DNA from: Craspedostauros australis
Lineage: Eukaryota; Bacillariophyta; Bacillariophyceae; Mastogloiales; Achnanthaceae
Assembly (NCBI GenBank): GCA_026770025.1
Contig: JAMXDE010000021.1
Location: 682,001 to 746,000 of the forward strand
Direction of reading: 5' to 3'
Length of the DNA: 64,000 nt
Positions 21,844-32,180 of the stretch are shown one piece after another. Made by a program: the position numbers and the translations under genes. The first letter of the stretch is position 1; each line of letters starts with the position of its first letter. The notes beneath the pieces were generated by a model, which was given only the letters and a program-made list of their open reading frames with translations, ran no database searches and was not told the origin of the DNA.

Positions 21844-23676
21844 TCACACGGCCTCGGCACCGCCCAAGCTGCTGCTGCTGCACGCGTTCGGCGTCTCGTC
21901 GCCCTCGCTCGCTGACGAGACCTGAATCGGCAAGGAGCTGCTCAGCGGATCGTCCGCCACCTTGCGTGCCCAGCTGGCCACCAAGCTCGCATGGTGCGGA
22001 ATATCCTTCCACGCTGATCGAACGACCAGCTCCTTCAGCTGAGCCTCCATGCTGTCGAGGTAACGCTGGATCACCTTCGCGCTCGGCGGCTTCAAATCCG
22101 CGACCCGACTTTCCGTGCCGCTCTCTTGCAGCAACGAATCATCCCACGGCAGTTCCAGGCCATTGAGCAGCTTCTCCGTCGCATCGTACGATGTCGCATT
22201 CTCGACGGTCAACTCCAGAAGCGGAAAGTCAATGTCGTTCAGCTGCTGCATGTTGGCCTCGTTCCCGAACGATGCTCCGATCATGAGATCCATGTTGTCG
22301 TCCAGCGCCGCGACCTCATGATGCGCCACATTGCTGCTGCTGTTGTTGTTGTTCTCAGGAGAGATGATGGCGGGGTAGTTGCCAAACTCCGCCGACGCTT
22401 CCATGCTCTCCCCCATCCCCACGGGGGATTCGGAGCGGATTGGATGCGCAGCAGGAAGGCGTTGGATGTACGCTGCAGCCGATGCGGATGGCATACGACC
22501 GGCTCTACTCCGCATGTATGGGCGTTGGAAAGGACCCCTCATTCGCTTTGCCATCGCTGCGGCGGTCTTGGCCGATCGACGGGGCTTGCGAATAGTGGCG
22601 CGTGCTCGAACTCGTGGCGCAGATTTGGCCGACGCTGGCACGGCAGCTCTCTTCGTGGTGCGTGGCTTCTGTCCTGTGGCTCGCTTGGAGGAGAAGTAGA
22701 CATGCAGCAGACGGAATTCCTTGATCTCCTTCCTCTTGTCATCGAACATGGTCCACAAGGCGCCACCCTTCTTGCTGCAGTACTCCGGAAGTCCTCTGGG
22801 ATAGCAGTATCGTTGCTGGATGGCGGTGGTCGGTGGGAACTGTGCGGGCATTGATGCATGAATTTGATTGGTGGATTGATGCGTGGGTGGATTGATGCGT
22901 GGGTGGCGTGGATAGTGCAGTTCAGTTGAATAGATTACATTAGTAGGCGTGCCAAATGTGAGAGAAGTACGAGGAGTACAATGGGATGTGTGAGCATGGG
23001 TGGGGAAGGTCTTCGTGCACGCGTAGATGTACTGCCAACATCCAGCAGAGAGCACATGCAGCACACCACGACACAGAGCAAGACAGGACAGGATCGTGAT
23101 GCCAACCGTACCTGAGGCCCAGACAGCTGCCAGCTGACGCCGCTTTCAGGCACGCCGTTCATCATGAGATGTTCCAGATGCGCTGGTGCCCGTGGTGGAT
23201 CCCTTATCACCCGTTGCGTCTTGCCCTTCTTGGGCTTTGGCTGCGGCCGCAACAGCACATAGAGACCATCTGTGTTTGTGGGTTCGCAAAAGCAGAAAAT
23301 GGAACAACGGCAAAAAGGAGAAAACGGCCGCGATGGGAATCGGAATCGGCAGGTGACAATGGTGAGAGACATGGGGTTCAAGGAGCACGGCATCCGTTCG
23401 ATGCATGATCGCTGTGAAGGTCTCTGCCATCGGCGTTGTCATCACAAGCACACAAGAATGGATCTCATGCACACAACGACGCATCATGACACTGAGACGG
23501 CAAAGAAGCAACAAAAGAGACGCACCCTCGAACTGATAGTTGGGCGGCGACAGATCGTTTCCCTCGGGACCGACCTGCACGATCTTGAAGTTGAGATGCG
23601 GCGGAGGCAGCTCGTTGTTGAAGAGACATTGGAAGATGGTTCGCACTTCCGTGTCCGTGAGGCGTCGAGGACCCAT
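21844..23676 (-). CDS. Unrecognised three-exon protein, 434 residues
   Basis: Three exons join in frame: 23676-23526, 23269-23112 and 22839-21844. Introns are GT-AG (G|gtgcgt...cacag and CAG|gtacgg...gcacag). The joined N-terminal ~165 residues look like a folded domain: MGPRRLTDTEVRTIFQCLFN, FKIVQVGPEGNDL, DGLYVLLRPQPKPKKGK, SGVSWQLSGPQ, QRYCYPRGLPEYCSKKGG, ALWTMFDDKRKEIKEFRLLH, VYFSSKR. This is followed by a basic, Arg/Ala-rich region (~170-225) that could bind nucleic acid, a disordered middle with an Asn/Ser run, and a C-terminal helical segment (IQRYLDSMEAQLKELVVRSA). I do not recognise the family; the basic stretch makes a nuclear role possible. Exon joins are supported by frame continuity across both introns. 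Gene confidence is good, function unknown. Confidence 0.72.
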
Positions 23677-24818
23677 CGTTGCGTGTAATGTGATGTGTTG
23701 TGATGTGATGTGTTGTGGTGTTGTCTTACGATCGAAAGATGGGATCTCGCGTGTTTCGTTCTTTGATTAGCGCTTGGATGGCCGTTGTTGCTGCTGGTGT
23801 TGCTGCTGTTGTCTCCAACTATGTCGGTGCCTTCGAGGTTGCCGTGATGTGATGGAGTTACTTTCGTTGTGTGGACTTTCGTTGTATGGACTTTGTGAGT
23901 TTATGGCCGTGGAGTCTGAAGTTTATGATCAGAGTGCTGTTCGGTCGTCGCTTGTATTCACCCTCACCACGGTCCATCACGATGATCCGATGCTCATCAC
24001 ATGCTTCCACTGCAAGCACAAGTATCGCACAAGCATTCAAATGGATGAGGATCAACGCGTCTTGGATGGCAGAGTCCATTTTCGTTTGCAAATCGTGACC
24101 GTGGATGGAACATCGTTGGATGGGCCGGCGTGATGTGTCGCAGCTTGACGTCACAATAACCGTCTCAAAGTTTGAACCCGGACGTAACCAACCAACATGA
24201 CGGACTTTTCGTTTTCAGGGGATAGGATCACATCCCATCACGTTGGAGACTCAAGAACACAATGGTCATCGGCATGGACATGACCATCAACATCAAGACT
24301 GCCACGAGGATGATGGACAGAAGTTGCTGAAACGTTACGAGTGCCGATTCCAACAGCGTAGAATAGCGCCTGTTCCTCTTGACTCGCATCATGAGATTGA
24401 GCGGAGCTGCTGGTAATTGCATTGCTTGGAAGTGCGAAAGACTTTGGTTTGTTTGTGGTTGATTGATTTGATTGACTGATTATTGTTCACATTTTCTCTC
24501 TATTCGTCATTTGCGGCTGCTCCAGTGCTATGAGCATGCTGGCGATCCTTCCTGACTGTTGATCTTCCTTCCATGGGGCGAGTACCCAGGTTCATTTTCC
24601 TAGCGGCAGGTGCAAGTTCCCTTGTCCTTTTCTCTCTCTCGTCAATCTGAGCATTCCGATCATCGTGCGCCTCTTCATCATCGATTGCGCACCCAGTATT
24701 CCTCCAGTTCGAATGAGCATACAAACACAATGATGCATGCCTCCTTCCTTTCTGCATTCGTCGTCATGTTCCCAATCCGAAAATATGCATGAATTGGGTC
24801 CCGCCATATTCCTCCATT
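23677..24818. other. Intergenic; GATGT repeats by the upstream gene
   Basis: The first ~40 bases carry TGATGTG/TGTTG units (23688-23717), the reverse complement of the CATCACA motif seen before other start codons. Apart from the small candidate at 24228-24422 nothing coding is supported. There is TGTTGCTGCTG low complexity near 23786-23815. Confidence 0.5.
24228..24422 (-). CDS. Candidate small membrane protein (64 residues), doubtful
   Basis: An open frame of 64 codons with a basic N-terminal third (MRVKRNRRYS) and one strongly hydrophobic segment (LLSIILVAVLMLMVMSMP MTIVFLSL). The layout, basic then hydrophobic, would suit a small mitochondrial or ER membrane protein. There is no family recognition and no supporting splice or promoter evidence; a chance open frame is quite possible. 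Confidence 0.22.
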   Translation of the reverse strand: MQLPAAPLNLMMRVKRNRRYSTLLESALVTFQQLLSIILVAVLMLMVMSMPMTIVFLSLQRDGM

Positions 24819-26537
24819 TTAATTGTCGCCGTTGACCTTGGGCTTGAGCCACAGATCGGCTGCGGCCTCCACCTGCGGTCGCAACCACGACGTGGCGCGT
24901 GGCATGGCCCTGTCGGCGGCGTAGTCGACAATGAAGCTTGGCAGGGCTCTTGAGATTTGCACCTCGCACAGCAGGTACACTCGTGTGAAACCCTTCATGT
25001 TGCGTTGCGGTTGTATTGTATTTGTGTGCCAAGGGAACGAGTAGAAATAATGGGCAATGAGATGGATGAGATTTTCAATCATATATTGAGAGACAGCGCA
25101 TATGCACATGACGATGGAACAGATCTTCAAAAATAGCACAGCACATTCCAACGGAACAGATCACGCAACCATGTGTTCAGAGCGTGTACTCACTTCTCTG
25201 CCTTCGGGCGCTTCCTCCGTGTACCACGTGCCCTTGGCCCCCTTGAGGACCATGTTGGTACAGGACGGATCGAGCGTGAACTCCATGTAGTCGCCATCAG
25301 GATGCGGCGTGTAGGTGTGAATGGCGGCAATGTTGAGACGGAATTTGGAGAGTACGAAGGCCGCGCGCGTGACGCTGGGCGTGCCGTAATGACGCGTCTC
25401 ACGTCCCGTGCCAGGCAGGACGGGCTTCTCGTTGACGTATCCCGTGTTGAGCTTCTTGTTGGTGAAGAGCTGCATGTCTCGGACCGTCGGGATGGTCTCG
25501 GGGTAGGACTCGAAGTCGAGGAGGCATTCCCAGACGACGTAGGGCGGGGCCTGGACGTCGAGCACGACGAAGCCGGATCCTTCTCGGCCCATGCGGGACT
25601 GTTCCTGAACGCGCTCGCCGCGCTGGAGCTTGAGTATCTGATCCTTGGTGAGCTTGGGGAGTTTGAACGGCGGGGGTTCGCAGAATTGGGCGGCGGCGGG
25701 CGTGTCGGCCTTGATGGCATCGAGTTCGGCTGATCCGTTGACCCTTGGTCTTGATCCGTCGACGTTGCTGCTGCTCTTGCTGCCATTGATGTTGGCATTG
25801 GCGGATGCGCCGTTTGTTGCGCCGCCGTTGATGGCCTGCGAACTTCCATTCAGCTTGCCATTGGCAGTCGCACCATTGGCCACGGCGCCGTTTTTCTGGC
25901 CGTTCGCCGACTTGGTCCATTCGAGCCGCTCGTCGGGGAATTGGATGTTCATGGTCTGCTCCAGAGTTCTGCCATTCGAAGTCGGCTGCGGCTTCATGCC
26001 GATGACGAAATCATCGGTACCATCGCCGAGACCGCCCAACGTGGCCGCTTCCGCCACGACGGTGGCCGACGATGTGTTCTCGATTCCCGTTCGGCTGCGC
26101 GCACGCTCCAGGACAGCGCGTACGCGACGTCGCACCTGCAAGGGGCTGGATCGTCGCGCGCTGGTGCCTCTGGTATCTTTGGTGGCGTACATGGCCGTGG
26201 TTGGGGCGTTTGTGGATATTTGGGAGGCGGGTGCCGCCTTGCGTGCCCACGACGATGTGTGCAAGGGTGAAGCATAACTTCTTTGCGAGCAGTGCTGATG
26301 GTGGTGCTGATGATGGTGCTGTTGCGGGTTCTGGGCGTATAGTCGGTGCTGCTGTTGGTTGCGATAGTGGTAATTCTGCTGCTGCTGGAATGCGTCAGCG
26401 ACGATAAGCGTCGTGAAGGAGCATACCGATATGTAGAGACAGAGCAGCCGGCGTCGTCGTCGTCTGCAATTGGTGACTGTGTTCACGCGGACTCTTGTGT
26501 CGGCGTCCTGCGCTGATGTTGATGAAGAATCCATCAT
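24819..26537 (-). CDS. START/COQ10-like lipid-binding domain protein, probably plastid-targeted
   Basis: Two exons join in phase 0: 26537-25194 and 24992-24819, giving 505 residues. The N-terminus has six Arg, then a hydrophobic core (LLCLYISVCSFTTLIV) ending ADA|F with Phe50, matching the signal-peptide plus ASAFAP-type transit motif used for diatom plastid import. A Gln/His-rich then Ser/Asn/Gly-rich linker follows. From ~320 the polyketide-cyclase/START-like domain begins (GSGFVVLDVQAPPYVVWECL, DFESYPETIPTVRDM), continuing through DYMEFTLDPS and across the intron into FTRVYLLCEVQISRALPSF and a C-terminal helix. The fold holds hydrophobic ligands such as quinones or sterols; the ligand here is unknown. 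The donor is GAA|GTGAGT; the acceptor (ATGAAG|GGT) has a weak pyrimidine tract, so the exact join is the least certain part. Start chosen at the first of two adjacent Met codons giving a signal peptide. Confidence 0.8.
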
Positions 26538-27970
26538 GATGATTGGGGGATGTGCGAAGCTGAAATTGTGGCTGCTGGTTGCAAAGTCGACCGTCAGATT
26601 CGTTGGTATGATAGCGTGTCTAATCTGATGGGATTGAGCAAGGTGGGGCTGTGTGGTGTATCGCAATGCCGAGATCGGGTTCCTTTTGCACCTTGGGTCT
26701 TGTGCTGCCAAATGGTAAATAGTGGGAGTAGCTGGTAAGGTTCGAGCAGTGAAGAATGTTGCTGATTCAGTGGGGGTCCTCTTTTCTGAAAGAGAAGCCC
26801 TGGGATTTGCTTGTTGAAGTGGCAGTAGCGGCGTGTCCTCTGGCTATTTGTGACTCAACGTTTTTGGTTGAAGACGGATTTCGATAGGAATGAGTTTGCG
26901 TGATCCGATGCGGAGCCAAGCAGAGTGGGCTGATCCGATGATGACGATGATGTTTTCGAGTGGATTTTCGCTATTGCTATTGCTGGTGTTGTTGTTGTTG
27001 TTGTCGTTTGTAATGTTATGGATGATGCTGATGAATCAGTCGTTGGCCCATTCGTTGGGAGCAGCAGAAACGGATGACAGCGAGTGATGATTGTGATTGT
27101 GGCTTTGATGGCAGCAACCTTCTTTGATGCGTTATGTGACGAGTGCTGTTGATGTGGAAGTGGCAGTTGTGGGATGCAGGCTGTGCCAAGTCATTCAAAT
27201 GCGTTCGAGTTCCGCGCAGTTTGCTGTGCTTTGTTGTTTGATGATGTTTGTGATGATGAAGTGGTGAACTGGTGATGAAGTGATGATGTGATCGATGACG
27301 AAGCCAGCCACCAACGAGCAATGAACAACAATAGTAACCAACGAAGTGGCTGAAAGAAGTGATGGGTGTTGCTGTGTTCCTGTGGTGTATTGGTGTTGGT
27401 ATTGGTGTTGGCAGTAGCAGTTGCAGTGGGGGATGTACGAATAGAGCAGAGTAACTCTTTCCTTCTGTGGCCTATGACCTGACCTGACCTGAATCTTGAG
27501 TTGACAAGGGACAGCTCAGCAAGGATGATGAGGTGGGAGGAACGTCGACGAGGCCAAACTCGAACTCAAAGTCAACCAACACACAGAAGGGCAGGGACAG
27601 AAAAGAAAGACACAAAGAGAAACAAGTCACAACGTCCGTGCTCTCGGATTGTTACGGCGTGCTGAGTGTGCGACATCATTTTCGATGCGTCATGATTCGT
27701 CGCACTGACTGCAACTACGTTGCAGTGTGGGGGCACATCATTCCAGAATCACTCGTGGGTTGGGACTCTGATGGGTGTGTGCGTGTGTGTTTGCGTTGTG
27801 TTGGCGAAATCCTTTGTGGTTGGGCAATCTCGCTGAGTCGTCGGTGGTGACGTAGGCGCAACAACCATCATCGTCATCATCTTCGAACCTTTTGACCAAA
27901 CGGGTCGTGAATACAACCAATCCATGTTTGATTCCAACGATTCAAATGATCATGCGCGTCGATAAGAGCC
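26538..27970. other. Intergenic, no gene supported
   Basis: GT-rich, low-complexity DNA (TTGTTG, GTTGGTATTGGTG near 27390-27415; GATGATG near 27240-27300) upstream of the START gene and left of the transposon. Open frames are short and without motif. Confidence 0.5.
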
Positions 27971-28136
27971 CGATCAGTGAGTCGACCTGCACTTTGTCAT
28001 GGGACTCAATAACTTTTATCTAGTAGATCCAAACCAAGCACATATTAGTAATCCTTATAATCTTCTTACAAATAATTAACCGATCGATTTTTGTTGTATA
28101 TCCTTTTTTAAGTTTTATGTACAGTCAAAGATATGC
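27971..28136 (+). repeat. Left terminal inverted repeat
   Basis: Pairs with 33861-34026. The outer 43 bases are identical; the inner part is diverged with small indels. A second GAGTCGACC occurs just inside (28148), as in the terminus itself (27979), which may be a repeated transposase-binding site. Confidence 0.92.
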
Positions 28137-28315
28137 TAAAGTCCTATGAGTCGACCCCATGAAACTCCTGCTTGTTTTTCAGAAGGTTCTATGCTGTTCC
28201 GAAGTATTTATCGCCGGGTGATCAGTCACGGACCTGCCTCGGAAGGAGTCGTTCGTTTGGTACACGTTAAATACACGTTAGCATCTGCGACATGATCTCA
28301 CATTTTGCTCGTCAC

Positions 28316-28366
28316 AAAACACATCACACAAAACACATCACACAAAACACATCACACATCCAAAAT
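28316..28366. repeat. AACACATCACACAA tandem repeat
   Basis: A 14-base unit repeats nearly four times in the 5' region of the transposon, about 320 bases before the transposase start. The CATCACA core resembles repeats before several host genes. Confidence 0.85.
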
Positions 28367-28488
28367 CATCGCCATCCGCCCACAATTTCGCAAATCATCG
28401 CCACTCTTTCGCTCCATCTCACAACTTTCCTCGCCAATGCCATGCGCACTCGCTGTTGTGTCCCATGCTTGTGCTCGCCCTGGTAGTG

Positions 28489-28493
28489 TTCGT

Positions 28494-28525
<32 letters not shown>

Positions 28526-28572
28526 TGTAGTTGTAGTTGTAGTTGTAGTTGTTGTCGTTGTCGTTGTTGCTG
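28489..28572. repeat. (TAG)n / (TTGTAG)n microsatellite
   Basis: About ten GTA units pass into GTTGTA and then GTTGTC units between the left inverted repeat and the transposase gene. Confidence 0.93.
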
Positions 28573-28679
28573 AATGATCGGCCTTCATCCCGTGCTCTCC
28601 TTCCTCACTTCGTCTCAGACCAGTGCACACCATCACATCGAACTAGCAAACAACTACTCTCTCCAGCACCAATTCAACC

Positions 28680-31600
28680 ATGCTCCCCTCTGCCGCTGCC
28701 AAGGCCCTCGCCAACGATGCTAACCCCTCCCCCAGTAAGAAACCGCGTTCTGCTCGCCTTGCATCTGCTCCTCCCTTCGATTCGAAGGGGTTCCTGCTGC
28801 CTACTGCAGAGCAACTGTTGCCTGACAAGCCGTCTGCTACGTTGAGGAAGCCGAGCACCATCACGCAAGTGATCGATGTGAAGCCGATGCATGCAGCGGA
28901 TGGCGGCCTCGTCCCGAACAGTACGCATGCGCATGCTCGCGAGCTGCACGTGTTCGTACACATCCACGATGGCAACGGAGGTGTCTACGACAACTCCAAC
29001 GTCAGGGTGCGCTCGGAAGGACGAGGTGTCGGCGATGGTACGTTGGTGAGCGTTATCGTGAACGCGCCACCCCCGCCTGCTGCAGCTGATGTTGCATCAC
29101 CTGTCGAGCCTGTCCCACCGGCGAGGCTCCCTCGTCGCTGCAATGCTGTTGTTGCTGGTGGATACGCAGACACCTCCAACGACAGCGACACCACCTACGA
29201 GGACAACGACAGGGGGAAACGAACGCGCGCCAGCAGGAACAGGAGAGGAGGTCAGTTTGGGTATGACCCGGAAGAGGGGGGAAATTGGAGGCGCCCTGCT
29301 GTGATTCGTGTGATGGAGGAGCTCACGGATCACTTCGATGTGAACGTGTTCAATTCCATGCCTCCCACAGGATTCGTGCTAGGTGGCAATTGCGACAGGC
29401 GCACATGGTGGAATGCAACACGTGTGTGGGTCACTGTGGCAACTGCGCTCTGGGGTGTCTTGCTCCCTCAGGAGGCTCCGCCAACTCGCCAGATGCAACA
29501 GGTGGTGGCGTTTGTCCATGCTCGCGTGGACCTCCCGCCTCCTGCACTTGGTGCGAACCTGTACACCCTATGTGTGAGGGGAGAAAAGACACTTGCTAAC
29601 GCTGCCAGAGCTGTGCTCGCTGCATCTACGTCATTCACTAACAGCTCCGCAATCCTGTCTCGTCACGTGAAGACTCTTCCGGAGGAACAACGCAATCGTG
29701 TCGAGCCCACGCGTGCCACTATTACTAGGAGTCAGCTAACAACATTGCGACGTGGGTTTGATATGTTTAGCCGTGGCGAGGTCATCCCATCGCGAGTTCT
29801 CCAGTATCGCGTGCCTGCCTGTGACCTGTCTGGTGTGGTGTCCTTCCTCATGACAACAACAACATACAAGCCAGGGTTGAGTCACATGGTACAGTATGGT
29901 GGAGTTGAATTCGAGAATGTCCCGGTGTTCGATCGTGGTAGCACCTCCATCAAACAACTATTGGACATGTACTCATCTACGACTAACAATCCAGTGGGAA
30001 GGCCCGCGTTCACCCTCATGACAAACCTCCTCACACGCAAAAGCAAGATCAAGACGGGCCTTTCTTCCTTCGAGAGTTACTTCTGGATGGCAACACAGAA
30101 GCTCAAACAGGCAATTTCGCGCCTAGTGGACCTGCTGAAGGCTAAGTATGATGCGGATGGGGAGGGAAAAAACGATGCCAATGACGAGAGCGACAACGAG
30201 GACGAGCCGGATGACGTCATTGCGCAGCATGTGCGCACTGCCGATTCTCTGTTGCATGCACTCGAACTGCTTGTCGTGTTCGTCAAATGGGAATTCACCG
30301 CGTCGCACATGCAGCTTCGTTGTGACGACCCCATGCATTCGGCCGCGTTCGCTCTCACCACCGAAAAGGCGAAGAAGGGAGCAGGCTCATCAACCAATCA
30401 ACGCAGAGCACGCACCAACAAACACAAGTGCAAGGAGAACACCACCATCACAAATGACATTTCTCCCGCCACCTCAAACAAACAACCACGTAAAGTATGC
30501 AACAGATGTGGCGCAGCAATGCGATTTGTGGATGATCGTTTTGTTCCTTTTGTCACCATGCTTAAGGACAACGAACTCACAGAACACAAGGACGAGTTGC
30601 AGTCAATGCTTGTGGCAGCGCCGGGATTCGCTGATGAAATTGTTAACTACATGGCTCACAAAGTGCGTGCAAAGGTTCAATTCAGACAAATCGACATTTA
30701 TAAATCCACGACCAACAACAATGGCAAAAGAGCCTATGTGGTACTCGACCATAAGCAAAAAATTCTACCGACAGGCCAAGGCGAAGCCCAACAAGAATAT
30801 TGGGGGAAGAAGGGAATGTCACTGCTTGGGGCGATGGTCATCACGTGTCACAATGATATTTTTACTTATCAGTTCATTGACATTGTGGTTGGCGGAAGAC
30901 CGACACAAGACACTCTTCAAGTTGGTGGACTACTTGACATTGTGCAAAAAAAGGTCAAAGAAATTCTCCCATCCGTGACTGAAATCATCCTACAGAGCGA
31001 TAACGCGTGTTGCTTCGCCAGTCACGAGCACATCCCACTGATCACATCGGTACTCAACAAGAACCTTGCGACACGAAAAGCAGCCAAAATCATTGCGTGG
31101 ATTTACACAGAGGCCCAAACCGGTAAGAGCATGTTGGACACCCACTTCGCCTTCATCACCCGTGTACTGCGAAAATACGTGCAAAGTGGACGCGACATCA
31201 AGACCGCCCACCAACTCTACGAAGCACTGAAAGCTGGTAGCATCGCGGGGACAACAACGGTATTGGTCAATGCACGAAACCTCCAAGGCCACATCACGAC
31301 ATTGCCAGGCGCACCAAAAAGACGATTCCGAGCGTCTGGACAACAGGTACGTCAGACTCATGAGGTGAAGTATGATGATGGCCAGGCGCGGCTGGTGGCT
31401 GCATCTGGCATCACGGAAGACGTCGTGGTGAAGACCACCGAATGGGATGGCTGGATCATCAATGAGGTGGGTGTCATCGAGGACAGAACGTTCACGTCCG
31501 ACAAGCCGGCAATTACGTCCGAATCATTCAGGAAGACGGACAAGACGCGAAAACTCGGTCGCACAGCGGCAGAGAGCAAGGGGCTGGTGTTCGGCAAAGC

Positions 31601-32180
31601 CCTCGAAGACGGACATGAACATCTTCCATGTGATCACACCACGGCGCTACAAGACCAGACCGCGGAAACACAACACCCACCACTCGCTGTGCCAGGCTGG
31701 GCTAGCAAAACCACGCGCAAACCAGCAAAACTACCAGACTACATCGCGGCGAAATTGAAGGACATCAGTGAAGCGTCCGCGAAGGACCCGAAAAACAGAC
31801 CGTCCGAACACGAAGCACACGAGCAATTGATGGACGACAACAGGACCAAAACTGACTGGTACGTACAACTGCACGCAAACCCCATGCGCGTCAAAGCGTC
31901 GCTGTCGGCAGCGTACAACACCAAACAACGCAAGGAAAAGAAGGAGGCTGCCCTCATCAAGACAGAAACCACCACCAACCCAACAGGCAACACAACAGCA
32001 ACAGCATCTGCAATTGTGGCGACCCACGATGCGCCAGCTGAAACACAGGAGGAACGAAGAGAGGAGGAGTTGCAGAGAGAAGAAGAGGAGCTGGATCATC
32101 AGATGTGGTGTGATGCTGACACACTGAAGGCCAACACAGAAAGTGAGGCTGTGTTGGATGATGGGACGGAAATTTTGTGA
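28680..32180 (+). CDS. DDE-like transposase, family not assigned
   Basis: A 1166-residue single frame inside the inverted repeats. Residues 1-~185 are basic and disordered, with RGKRTRASRNRRGG. At ~615 a CNRCG motif may be half of a zinc site. The probable catalytic core: Asp690 in YVVLDHKQK, Asp774 in EIILQSDNACCF, then Glu811 in WIYTEAQTGKS and Asp820 in MLDTHFAFI; a Q-x-G-K-S-x-L-D-x-H-F segment of this kind follows the second Asp in several large unclassified eukaryotic transposases. It is preceded by GKKGMSLLGAMVI and FTYQFIDIVVGG strands, as expected of an RNase H-like fold. The C-terminal third is charged, with an E/R-rich tail. No hAT, Mutator, piggyBac or CACTA signature was noticed. 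The length and core make a transposase the best reading; the assignment of the third acidic residue is uncertain. Confidence 0.75.
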   Translation: MLPSAAAKALANDANPSPSKKPRSARLASAPPFDSKGFLLPTAEQLLPDKPSATLRKPSTITQVIDVKPMHAADGGLVPNSTHAHARELHVFVHIHDGNGGVYDNSNVRVRSEGRGVGDGTLVSVIVNAPPPPAAADVASPVEPVPPARLPRRCNAVVAGGYADTSNDSDTTYEDNDRGKRTRASRNRRGGQFGYDPEEGGNWRRPAVIRVMEELTDHFDVNVFNSMPPTGFVLGGNCDRRTWWNATRVWVTVATALWGVLLPQEAPPTRQMQQVVAFVHARVDLPPPALGANLYTLCVRGEKTLANAARAVLAASTSFTNSSAILSRHVKTLPEEQRNRVEPTRATITRSQLTTLRRGFDMFSRGEVIPSRVLQYRVPACDLSGVVSFLMTTTTYKPGLSHMVQYGGVEFENVPVFDRGSTSIKQLLDMYSSTTNNPVGRPAFTLMTNLLTRKSKIKTGLSSFESYFWMATQKLKQAISRLVDLLKAKYDADGEGKNDANDESDNEDEPDDVIAQHVRTADSLLHALELLVVFVKWEFTASHMQLRCDDPMHSAAFALTTEKAKKGAGSSTNQRRARTNKHKCKENTTITNDISPATSNKQPRKVCNRCGAAMRFVDDRFVPFVTMLKDNELTEHKDELQSMLVAAPGFADEIVNYMAHKVRAKVQFRQIDIYKSTTNNNGKRAYVVLDHKQKILPTGQGEAQQEYWGKKGMSLLGAMVITCHNDIFTYQFIDIVVGGRPTQDTLQVGGLLDIVQKKVKEILPSVTEIILQSDNACCFASHEHIPLITSVLNKNLATRKAAKIIAWIYTEAQTGKSMLDTHFAFITRVLRKYVQSGRDIKTAHQLYEALKAGSIAGTTTVLVNARNLQGHITTLPGAPKRRFRASGQQVRQTHEVKYDDGQARLVAASGITEDVVVKTTEWDGWIINEVGVIEDRTFTSDKPAITSESFRKTDKTRKLGRTAAESKGLVFGKALEDGHEHLPCDHTTALQDQTAETQHPPLAVPGWASKTTRKPAKLPDYIAAKLKDISEASAKDPKNRPSEHEAHEQLMDDNRTKTDWYVQLHANPMRVKASLSAAYNTKQRKEKKEAALIKTETTTNPTGNTTATASAIVATHDAPAETQEERREEELQREEEELDHQMWCDADTLKANTESEAVLDDGTEIL

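Noticed and set aside
23774-24133. 119-codon plus-strand frame starting with a Cys run
   Set aside because: The Cys run is TGTTGCTGC repeat DNA; the rest has no motif.
28316-28366. Regular repeat resembling a small CRISPR-like array
   Set aside because: Units are directly abutting with no unique spacers; it is an ordinary tandem repeat in a eukaryotic genome.
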